NCBI RefSeq assembly: GCF_002007565.1
Contig: NZ_CP015625.1
Span: 682,001-746,000, forward strand
DNA: 64,000 nucleotides
DNA from: Ditibartonella choladocola
GTDB lineage: Bacteria; Pseudomonadota; Alphaproteobacteria; Rhizobiales; Rhizobiaceae
Direction: 5' to 3'
Below are positions 48,557 through 58,286 of the stretch, piece by piece. Under the pieces are notes generated by a model. The model saw nothing but the letters and a program-made list of their open reading frames with translations. It was not told the origin of the DNA and ran no database searches. The translations under genes were made by a program, and so were the position numbers. Within the stretch, counting starts at the first letter, position 1. Every line of letters starts with the position of its first letter.

Positions 48557-48603
48557 TTAAAATATATTGACGCAAATTTTATGTCGGATACTATATCTAG
48601 TGT
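48557..48603 (+). promoter_or_regulatory. nrdHIEF promoter overlapped by two candidate NrdR boxes
   Basis: The promoter is TTGACG (48567-48572), 16-bp spacer, TACTAT (48589-48594), with start of transcription expected near 48601. ATACTATATCTAGTGT (48588-48603) matches the NrdR box ACACWATATATWGTGT at 14 of 16 positions and covers the -10. TTAAAATATATTGACG (48557-48572) matches the core WATATATWG fully and the whole box at 10 of 16, covering the -35. The boxes are 31 bp apart, three helical turns, the spacing known for NrdR, which represses ribonucleotide reductase genes when dATP is high. Confidence 0.72.
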
Positions 48604-48800
48604 TCGAGGTTCTCCTTGATTCGGGTTTGAATGAAGGAGCTAAGAGGGAATTCGGTCATTCTTCAAAAAGCCGAAGCTGCCCCCGCAACTGTAAATGGTG
48701 TGTCGAAACCGTATGCCACTGGGGTTTTACCTTGGGAAGGTGGTTTTGACGTTGCAAGCCATAAGCCAGGAGACCTGCCTTGGATTGAATGTCAACAGAC
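48600..48800 (+). ncRNA. Cobalamin (adenosylcobalamin) riboswitch in the nrdHIEF leader
   Basis: The conserved core is plain: GAAGCTGCCCCCGCAACTGT (48673-48692), GCCACTG (48715-48721), and the B12 box AGCCAGGAGACCTGCC (48764-48779). The upstream arm GGTTCTCCTTGATTC ... GAAGGAGCTAAGAGGGAA supplies the P2/P3 region. It begins at the predicted transcription start and lies 228 bases before nrdH. Ligand binding should turn the operon off, matching B12-controlled B12-independent reductases in bacteria that also own class II NrdJ. How the signal reaches nrdH is unclear; a weak CCGGA/TCCGG hairpin followed by TATTTT (48826-48848) is a possible terminator. Confidence 0.9.
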
Positions 48801-48889
48801 GGGGTGTTCTGGTAATGGCCTTTCCGGACAAAGTTTTCCGGTATTTTGGCTTAGCCATATGCCCCTTATTACTTCGGGAAGGAAGTTTT

Positions 48890-48919
48890 ATGTCCAAGAT
48901 TCGTAAACATTTTTCTTGA
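48890..48919 (+). other. Mini-ORF of nine codons in the nrd leader
   Basis: ATG at 48890 with AAGGAAG six bases ahead reads MSKIRKHFS and stops. It lies between the riboswitch and nrdH. The good ribosome-binding site makes translation plausible; a leader-peptide role is speculative. Confidence 0.35.
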
Positions 48920-49002
48920 TCCGGTAAAGTCTGCCTTATCCGCGCAATTAATCAACATGCCCTTTGTGCTGCTTTTTGTCCACAGAAAGCAGGCGGGGTT
49001 CT

Positions 49003-49047
49003 ATGACCAAAATCAAGAAAGAAAATCATGAAAATTACAATTTATAG
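49003..49047 (+). other. Mini-ORF of 14 codons overlapping the nrdH start
   Basis: ATG at 49003, preceded by GCGGGG, reads MTKIKKENHENYNL and ends at 49047, twenty bases inside nrdH in another frame. Its first residues resemble those of the mini-ORF at 48890 (MSKIRK / MTKIKK). Its translation would interfere with or re-initiate at nrdH, whose own ribosome-binding site is weak. Confidence 0.3.
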
Positions 49048-49249
49048 CAAGCCGTCTTGCGTGCAATGCAAAGCAACTTACAAAGCTTTGGATAATAAAC
49101 ATATTTCCTACGATATTGTCGATCTTTCCAAAGATGCGGACGCTTTATCCTATATCGAAAGTTTGGGATATAAAATGTTGCCGGTGGTTATTGCCGGAAA
49201 CAACCATTGGGCAGGTTTCCAACCCGATAAAATAAACGGGCTCGAATGA
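49028..49249 (+). CDS. nrdH: Glutaredoxin-like electron donor NrdH
   Basis: A 73-residue thioredoxin-fold protein with the redox pair CVQC (residues 12-15) in YSKPSCVQCKATYKAL, the cis-proline MLPVVI, and the C-terminal WAGFQPDKI typical of NrdH, which is reduced by thioredoxin reductase rather than glutathione. It reduces the C-terminal cysteines of NrdE. It is the first gene of nrdHIEF, at the end of a leader of about 430 nt carrying a B12 riboswitch. The sequence before the ATG (GAAAGAAAATC) is a poor ribosome-binding site. nrdI starts two bases after its stop. Confidence 0.95.
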   Translation: MKITIYSKPSCVQCKATYKALDNKHISYDIVDLSKDADALSYIESLGYKMLPVVIAGNNHWAGFQPDKINGLE

Positions 49250-49630
49250 TATGGCACTCCTTGTCTATTATTCGAGTGCGACCGGCAATACCGATTATTT
49301 TGTGCAACAAATCGGTGAACCGTCGTTAAGACTTTTCAAAAAAACTGCAATTCCGAAAGTGCTTGAACCCTATGTTCTTGTAGTGCCGACTTACGCCGGT
49401 GCCAAAGGCGACGGGGCAGTGCCCAAAACGGTCATCAATTTTCTCAATGACAGTGAAAACCGGCAATTTCTTAAAGGCGTTATTGCCGGTGGAAATCGTA
49501 ATTTCGGCTGGGCTTATGCACTTGCCGGAAAAGTCATTTCTCAGAAGTGTCGTGTGCCCTGGCTTTATAGTTTCGAGCTCAGGGGGACAACAGAAGATGT
49601 GAACCTTGTCAGACAAGGATTAGGAAAATT

Positions 49631-52808
<3,178 letters not shown>

Positions 52809-52823
52809 TAAAATATTTCATAA

Positions 52824-52853
52824 AAGAGGAGAGAATGCTTCTCTCCTCTTTTT
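52824..52853 (+). terminator. Rho-independent terminator of nrdHIEF
   Basis: AAGAGGAGAG (52824-52833) pairs perfectly with CTCTCCTCTT (52841-52850) around a 7-base loop, followed by TTT, 15 bases after the nrdF stop. Confidence 0.9.
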
Positions 52854-53086
52854 CAACAGCGGTAAAACAAAAACGATTATCAAATAAAATAAAAAATAAA
52901 AATTCGTATTGGCGAAATGTAACGCGTTTGAATGTCAACTATGTTAACAGTCCCGTTGAATAAAAGCTATGCTGATAGCGAATGCAAACGGCAAGCTAAA
53001 ATAACCAATTGCTATGAGAGAACAATCACGGAATTATTCTCTCATAATGGCAGGATTGCCGTTCATGCAAACAGCTATGTTCAACT

Positions 53087-53995
53087 TCACGAACGGGCTA
53101 TTGGAAAACGCGATAGGGTGATGACGCACGATTCGATGACTTCCTGCTTGTACCGGTAAAGTTGGGCAGGTCTGCCGCCGGTTTGTGTCTCGCGCTCACC
53201 GACTTCTTCGATAATGCCCTGATGTTCCGTCAAGCGCCGGAAATTAGGTTTATGAAGGCGTATGCCGATGATGGCTTCGACCGTTTTTTGCAACTGTAAC
53301 AGAGTAAATTTTTCCGGAAGCAGCTCAAAAATAACAGCTCTATATTTGATTTTCCGTCTTAATCTTGCGATAGCGGTTGCAAGAATACGTCGGTCATCGG
53401 CAAACATCGGCGTGCCGGCATATAACGTTCCGCCCGCTTCGGCGATCAAACCGGCTTCGTAAAGAAGCTCATATCTTTGAAGGATGAAATCTTCGTTCCA
53501 CGAAAAACCGTCACATCCGAAAAGAAAAGAAATTCTGCGCTTCTTGAATTCACAATTTGTCTTGTCTTTATCGGCCCATTGATAGAGTGCGGCAATAATT
53601 TCATCAACGCATGGATGTTTTCCGTTACGGCAATCATCCCAGGGAAAGTGCTCATACCAATTATGCCATTCGACTTTCGGTAAAACTTTTTCGTGTTCAC
53701 GAACCAATCCCAGATAACTTACAGACAATGTATCGGGGTGCTCATCCGACGATGCGCGGTTGCGATTGGTAAATGTATAAAGTTGTTCAAGAAAATCGAC
53801 CGGATAATCTGTCCGGTTTTTGACCCAATCGCGAATAGTCGATTGTAAACTTTTGTGATCGGATTCGAGTGGTCCAGAGGGAAGTTTCTGTTCCGGTCCT
53901 ACGGTAATGACTTTGGGCTGTCCATCAGTAACGGCAACAATAACGGCGATAAGCTCAATCTTGGAGAGAGCGGTGTGTTTAGTTTGGATTGTCAT
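53087..53995 (-). CDS. nadQ: NadQ-like regulator of NAD synthesis (COG4111-type, Nudix-related plus winged helix)
   Basis: A 302-residue cytosolic protein. The N-terminal half (1-170) resembles a Nudix fold without a functional Nudix box: IELIAVIVAVTDGQPKVITV, then LEQLYTFTNRNR, SVSYLGLVRE and WHNWYEHFPWDD. The C-terminal part (about 175-290) is a winged-helix domain (KYRAVIFELLPEKFTLLQLQ, KPNFRRLTEHQGIIEEVGER, GGRPAQLYRYK). I recall this architecture as NadQ, proposed repressor of nadABC in Rhizobiales. No nad gene is in the window, so its targets lie elsewhere. The name is moderately certain. It is a single gene; the start at 53995 lacks a clear ribosome-binding site. Confidence 0.75.
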   Translation of the reverse strand: MTIQTKHTALSKIELIAVIVAVTDGQPKVITVGPEQKLPSGPLESDHKSLQSTIRDWVKNRTDYPVDFLEQLYTFTNRNRASSDEHPDTLSVSYLGLVREHEKVLPKVEWHNWYEHFPWDDCRNGKHPCVDEIIAALYQWADKDKTNCEFKKRRISFLFGCDGFSWNEDFILQRYELLYEAGLIAEAGGTLYAGTPMFADDRRILATAIARLRRKIKYRAVIFELLPEKFTLLQLQKTVEAIIGIRLHKPNFRRLTEHQGIIEEVGERETQTGGRPAQLYRYKQEVIESCVITLSRFPIARS

Positions 53996-54080
53996 TTTTC
54001 AAAAATTTTGCTGTGGTTTAAAGTTTAAGGAAATATAAGTCGAGGGAATTCGCCGATTTTACATTTCTTCATGGAAAAAC

Positions 54081-54110
54081 TCCCTTCTAGTGTAAGAAGG
54101 GAATTTTTTT
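54081..54110. terminator. Orphan hairpin terminator
   Basis: TCCCTTCT (54081-54088) pairs with AGAAGGGA (54095-54102), followed on the plus strand by ATTTTTTT. On the minus strand the same stem is followed by GTTTTTCC, so it could work both ways. The nearest upstream gene in either direction ends far away, and nadQ starts only 86 bases before it, reading the other way. Confidence 0.7.
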
Positions 54111-54464
54111 CGCATATAGAGCGCCGATTTGACTCGCCAAGACTACTCTAGAACAAAAAACAATTTATTGCTGAATTTGACCGAAAAAATGCAATATATG
54201 TTAGAAAATTGAAGTTTTATAGAATTTTGTATTTTGTTTTTTGGATTTTACGGAAAAATTTTATTCGTGTAAAAGCATCTGCAAGCAATTCTAATCCGAT
54301 TGATAACCAAAAATAGGAAGAAACCGGACATTGCTTGTCTGAAAATTATAATAGAGGTGTTCAACATCATTAACTGACAAGTAAATGCGGAATTAATTTT
54401 TTCTCGCGAAACCCGAAATGGTGAAAAGTTACAGACTCTTTAAAAGTCTGAACGCTGTTGACAG

Positions 54465-54525
54465 AGTGTAAAACGATCAGGAAAAAGTGAAACCGTTTGC
54501 AAGAGAGTGGAACCGTTTGATAGTG
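54465..54525. repeat. Three degenerate 20-21-bp tandem units
   Basis: Units begin at 54465, 54486 and 54506; the last two share AGTGrAACCGTTTGnnAG. A similar GTGAAACCGTT occurs near 12513 in another repeat-bearing gap, so these may be decayed copies of a dispersed element. Confidence 0.5.
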
Positions 54526-54574
54526 TGTGAATTGTGCAAGCAGTTGTTTTAAAACTTAATCAGTCATTTATAAC

Positions 54575-54599
54575 AAAACCGGCTCGAAAGCCGGTTTTT
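54575..54599 (-). terminator. Rho-independent terminator of the small secreted-protein gene
   Basis: AAAACCGGCT (54575-54584) pairs with AGCCGGTTTT (54589-54598) around a 4-base loop. On the minus strand the stem runs into TTTTGTTAT; on the plus strand into T5. It lies 26 bases past the stop at 54625. Confidence 0.85.
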
Positions 54600-54624
54600 G
54601 CAGTTACAGATTCCATTTTTTCGT

Positions 54625-54930
54625 TTAACGATGATTTACCGGTGAACCATCGCCGAAATGCGCCTCTGTTGCCGAAACGCCATGGGCGGCTTCGCCGGAT
54701 TTCGGTGCGTGGCCAATTACATAACTGTCTTCAAGCGAACCGTCGCCAAAACCGTTGGCGCGGGTATAGGCACGCGAATTGCCGGTATAACCATGGTTGA
54801 CACCAGATTGGGCTGATGCCCCGATAACATATGTATTGACTGGCGAACCATCGTCAAAAGCATAACCACTGGCATAGGCGCTGCTAACACCACATAAACT
54901 TGCAAGCGCAATAAACATCAATTTTTTCAT
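54625..54930 (-). CDS. Small secreted protein with internal FGDGSPVNxYVIG repeats
   Basis: A 101-residue protein with a Sec signal peptide (1-20, cut after SSAYA). The mature part is a threefold repeat: FDDGSPVNTYVIG (25-37), FGDGSLEDSYVIG (61-73) and FGDGSPVNHR (92-101), separated by Gly/Ser/His/Ala-rich spacers. There is no cysteine in the mature part and no membrane helix. I do not recognise a family. ATG 54930 with GGTGA six bases ahead is preferred over an in-frame GTG at 54939. It is a lone gene in an AT-rich gap with its own terminator, so it is probably well expressed, perhaps an envelope or stress protein; that is a guess. Confidence 0.75.
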   Translation of the reverse strand: MKKLMFIALASLCGVSSAYASGYAFDDGSPVNTYVIGASAQSGVNHGYTGNSRAYTRANGFGDGSLEDSYVIGHAPKSGEAAHGVSATEAHFGDGSPVNHR

Positions 54931-55239
54931 TTTATTCACCGTCTTTTTGAGCCCTTAGCTGCGGCTAACGGCTTTCATTAAATTCTATAGAGCTGGACTT
55001 ATTTTCCATGCTTTCTAATGCCTATATCTTCATTGCGAGGAACAATCTCAAATCACTTTAAAATGTCGCGATCACGTAAACGTGATAATTAAAAAGGGGT
55101 TATAAAACAGTGTGTTAATATGTCCGGATTATCAATCTTGCGAAATATTAGCCGAATTATATCACAAGCTTTGTGACGTGGCTTCAAGCGGCTTTTATCC
55201 GGTCGTGATCGAGGCTCGCCAAAAGTTCATTTTTGCGGT
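54931..55239. other. Gene-free stretch upstream of the small secreted-protein gene
   Basis: 309 bp between two minus-strand genes. It should carry the promoter of the small secreted-protein gene near 54960-55020. CACGTAAACGTG at 55073-55084 is a small palindrome. I see no gene. Confidence 0.45.
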
Positions 55240-56751
55240 TTATTTTTTGAGTTCATTTTTTGGAAGCGTGTTTTTCAGGGCTGTTTTTTGTCTCACAAGC
55301 CGCAAGCTTTGTTCAAATTTTTCTATTTCCTGTTTCCTCGACTGTTCGGAAATAATCCGCAGTAAATACGAGGGGTGAACAGTTGCAAGAACGGGTATGT
55401 TTTCTTCAGTGGAAATGAGCCTGCCTGCATATCGGGTTATAGGTGCGATTAATCCCGTTAGTGAAAACAGGGCTGTGCTCCCCATTGCAACAATGAGCTT
55501 CGGTTTGATGATGGCAATTTCTTTCATCAGCCACCAACGACAATGTTCGATTTCGGTGCGATGGGCTTTTTTATGAAGGCGTTTGCGCCCTTTAAGTTCA
55601 TATTTGAAGTGTTTGACAGCGTTGGTCATGTAAACCTCATCCCGTTTTAGCCCTACCTTGCGGGCAGCCTGGTCAAATACTTGCCCTGCCGGCCCCACAA
55701 ATGGTCGGCCAACAAGATCTTCACGGTCGCCCGGTTGCTCTCCGACAATCATAAGAGAAGCATTTTCAGGGCCTTCACCACAGACAGCCTGCGTCGCCGA
55801 ACAATGTAAGGGACAGCGCTTACATTGTCTGATGCTTTCATCGAGAATATCCAATGTTTCCGGTGTTGTTTCAGGTTGAAAATTTGTTTGAAGGCTATTT
55901 AGCCCAAACTTTCCGCTCAAGCGGGAATGGAAGCGGGGCGGGGGTAGAATTGGTTGTTGCTCCATGTCCCTGATACGACTTTCGGCATTGCCGACGAGAC
56001 TATCAATCATTTGCGCTTCCGGAAGATTGCCCCAATATTTTTTAGGCATATGGCTTTGCATAGTTTTCACTTTCAGCCTTGCCGGATTGAAAATGCTGGC
56101 AAAATAGGTTTTCCAGAGGTCTTCGAGTTCATCTTTGCTTTCCGGTTTTTTAAGAACCGGTTCGCCTATCAAAAATGTGCCATTACAATAATATGCACTG
56201 CCTTTCGGCGTTAGAATTTGCCAATCCATGTCACCAAAACGTTTACAAAAGAAAGGGGTAGCTTCCGAAACAATGAAATGTTGTGGTTCATACCATGCCG
56301 TGAAACATCGCCTGAAGCTATCGGGATTGATGTTTCCAATTTCATTGAAACGTAAAAACGCATGCATATGGTGAATATCGTGGCAGACAGCTTTTTGCCG
56401 CGATAAAGCGGTTGCAATATCACTCTCGTAAATTTTTTCGAGAACTGTCTTGTCCTGCTGCAAGCGATAGAGAAGGCGATATAACAATGCCGCCGAATCT
56501 TCGCTTTCATGGCAGATGACGTTTTTTGCAAGATTAAGGAATTGTTTCGGTACAAAAAACTTTTGCGTTTTTTGGCGTGTGTCGGGATTTTTTGCCAAAG
56601 GCGAAAAGTTATCTGTTTCGTCGAATAAAGCCGGTTTTGACTTATAGCGCCAAAAAATATTTTCCGGACGTACTTGTTCCTGCAATAGCAGGCGCGCCTG
56701 TTTTCGCCATTCGTCAAAATTTCCCTGATTTTCGAGAACAACAGTTTTCAT
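55240..56751 (-). CDS. UdgX-family uracil-DNA binding protein fused to a TIGR03915/DUF4130 domain
   Basis: 503 residues with two parts. Residues 1-240 are the TIGR03915/DUF4130 domain (SALLYRLLYRLQQDK, CHDIHHMHAFLRF, WYEPQHFIVSEATPFFCKRF). Residues 295-495 are UdgX: CxxC at 310-313 and C404 as likely 4Fe-4S ligands, GEQPGDREDLVGRPFVGPAG (337-356), TNAVKHFKYE, the loop GRKRLHKK with H393, and TVHPSYLLR (458-466). UdgX excises uracil and stays covalently bound through the loop histidine, a suicidal activity. The canonical loop KRRIH is here KRLH-like with order changed (R-K-R-L-H), the histidine being kept. It overlaps the radical SAM gene by four bases (ATGA), the conserved pairing. Confidence 0.9.
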   Translation of the reverse strand: MKTVVLENQGNFDEWRKQARLLLQEQVRPENIFWRYKSKPALFDETDNFSPLAKNPDTRQKTQKFFVPKQFLNLAKNVICHESEDSAALLYRLLYRLQQDKTVLEKIYESDIATALSRQKAVCHDIHHMHAFLRFNEIGNINPDSFRRCFTAWYEPQHFIVSEATPFFCKRFGDMDWQILTPKGSAYYCNGTFLIGEPVLKKPESKDELEDLWKTYFASIFNPARLKVKTMQSHMPKKYWGNLPEAQMIDSLVGNAESRIRDMEQQPILPPPRFHSRLSGKFGLNSLQTNFQPETTPETLDILDESIRQCKRCPLHCSATQAVCGEGPENASLMIVGEQPGDREDLVGRPFVGPAGQVFDQAARKVGLKRDEVYMTNAVKHFKYELKGRKRLHKKAHRTEIEHCRWWLMKEIAIIKPKLIVAMGSTALFSLTGLIAPITRYAGRLISTEENIPVLATVHPSYLLRIISEQSRKQEIEKFEQSLRLVRQKTALKNTLPKNELKK

Positions 56752-57983
56752 GTCGAAAAAAGATCAAGTTGGGTGGGGCGCGCACGAAAGCGCTCGACAA
56801 GGCGGGAACTGTCGAGAAGGTGTTTCGGTGTCCAGCGTTCGGCAATGACAAAAGGTTTTATTTTTTCAAGGCTGATATGGAATGTTTTCAAATCTGAAAA
56901 ATCAAGTCGCTTGAATCGTCGTGCCGCCAATATCCTTTTGACATTACGTACCCCAAGACCGGGTACTCGCAACAGCATTTCCTTGTCTGCCTTGTTAATG
57001 TCGACCGGAAACCGGTGGCGGTTTTGTAACGCCCAGGCGAGTTTGGGGTCGAATTCGAGTTCGAGCATGCCGCCATTTGCTTTCGTGGTTAGCTCTTCCA
57101 TTGAAAAACCGTAAAAACGATAGAGCCAATCAGCTTGATAAAGCCTGTGTTCTCTTAAAAGCGGCGGGCGTTTGACCGGAAGCAGGTTTGAAGCATCCGG
57201 AATAGGGCTGAATGCCGAATAATAAACGCGCTTTAGCCGGTATCCCGAATAAAGCTCGGCGCTTGATTTCAGGATTGTGGCATCATTGGCATCATCGGCA
57301 CCGATAATCATTTGCGTGGACTGTCCCGCAGGCGCAAAACGTTGCGTTTTTTTAGTCTGCAAAGTCGCATCCTTCGAGGCTTCTATACCAATTCTCACAT
57401 GAGCCATGGCTTGTTTGATTGTCAGAATCTTTTTTTGCGGTGCAAAGCGGTTGATGCTTTTTTCTGTTGGCAGTTCGACATTGATTGAGAGGCGATCTGC
57501 ATAACGCCCCGCTTCCTTGATGAGCGCATCCGAAGCATCCGGAATCGTTTTCAAATGGATATAGCCGCCAAAATGGTGAATGGTGCGCAAATCGCGCGCA
57601 ACTTTAACCAGTTCTTCCATAGTCTGGTCTGCCGATCGGATAATGCCGGACGACAGAAACAAACCTTCGATATAATTTCTACGATAAAATTCGAGTGTCA
57701 AAAACACCACTTCGTCGGTGGTAAATCGCGCCCGCTCGACATTGCTTGACGACCGGTTGACACAATAGGCACAATCAAAAATGCAAAAATTGGTAAGCAG
57801 AATTTTTAACAGCGAAACACAACGGCCGTCAGGAGTAAAGGAATGACAAATTCCCGCATTCGCGGTTGACCCCAAACTGTTTTTTTGGGGCGACGGGCGC
57901 GTGGAACCGCTAGACGCACAAGAAGCATCATATTTGGCAGCATCAGCCAGAATTGCCAATTTCTGTTTAAGCGTTTTGACCAT
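56748..57983 (-). CDS. Putative DNA modification/repair radical SAM protein (TIGR03916 type)
   Basis: A 411-residue protein. The radical SAM cluster motif is C67-x3-C71-x2-C74 in TNFCIFDCAYCVNR. An N-terminal cysteine-bearing segment (AGICHSFTPDGRCVSLLK) is family-typical. The barrel includes IEGLFLSSGIIRSADQTMEE and FGGYIHLKTIPDASDALI. The C-terminal end carries a helix-hairpin-helix DNA-binding motif (DINKADKEMLLRVPGLGVRN, near 330-350). It is always found with UdgX-type proteins, so a joint DNA-lesion pathway is likely; the chemistry is unknown. It is the first gene of a two-gene operon, with the downstream UdgX gene overlapping by ATGA. The start at ATG 57983 has a weak ribosome-binding site. 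Confidence 0.9.
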   Translation of the reverse strand: MVKTLKQKLAILADAAKYDASCASSGSTRPSPQKNSLGSTANAGICHSFTPDGRCVSLLKILLTNFCIFDCAYCVNRSSSNVERARFTTDEVVFLTLEFYRRNYIEGLFLSSGIIRSADQTMEELVKVARDLRTIHHFGGYIHLKTIPDASDALIKEAGRYADRLSINVELPTEKSINRFAPQKKILTIKQAMAHVRIGIEASKDATLQTKKTQRFAPAGQSTQMIIGADDANDATILKSSAELYSGYRLKRVYYSAFSPIPDASNLLPVKRPPLLREHRLYQADWLYRFYGFSMEELTTKANGGMLELEFDPKLAWALQNRHRFPVDINKADKEMLLRVPGLGVRNVKRILAARRFKRLDFSDLKTFHISLEKIKPFVIAERWTPKHLLDSSRLVERFRARPTQLDLFST

Positions 57984-58286
57984 TTATGTTCACTATTTGT
58001 TCTTTTTAACCAATATAGATGTGAAAAGCGGTAAGTAAAGGAAAAACGGCAAGTCACGACGAGCTGAAATCAATAATTCGCCGTAATATCCGCATCAGGC
58101 CGGATAAAGCCGGTTCAATCCGTCAAATTGTTCGTCATTCTGTTCCAGTTTGTAACGCTACCGCTGCGAATGATTTGAGCGAACCTTAATAATAAGCCCT
58201 GAATGGACAATCAATCGGGCAAGTTTTACTGTTCGCCTGAACTTCCATAAAACAAATAGTCTTGCGATAATTCGGGTGAGGAGATT
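57984..58286. other. Intergenic stretch between nhaA and the radical SAM gene
   Basis: 303 bp with both flanking genes on the minus strand, so it holds the end of nhaA mRNA and the promoter of the radical SAM-UdgX operon. No LexA/SOS-type box was recognised and no gene is supported. Confidence 0.45.

Larger units (their letters stand above)
53996..54624. other. Gene-free stretch with orphan terminator and degenerate repeats
   Basis: 629 bp, strongly AT-rich, between two minus-strand genes. It contains a hairpin terminator at 54081-54110 that belongs to no annotated gene, a small hairpin at 54432-54450, tandem repeats at 54465-54525, and the terminator of the small secreted-protein gene at 54575-54599. 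A small RNA ending at 54081-54110 is possible. Confidence 0.5.

Noticed and set aside
48567-48919. Longer ORFs running through the riboswitch (60-91 codons)
   Set aside because: They cross the conserved B12 aptamer, whose constraint is at the RNA level; the translated products are not protein-like.
52932-53159. 75-codon plus-strand ORF between nrdF and the NadQ-like gene
   Set aside because: It overlaps the 3' end of the NadQ-like gene in antisense and has no recognisable content.
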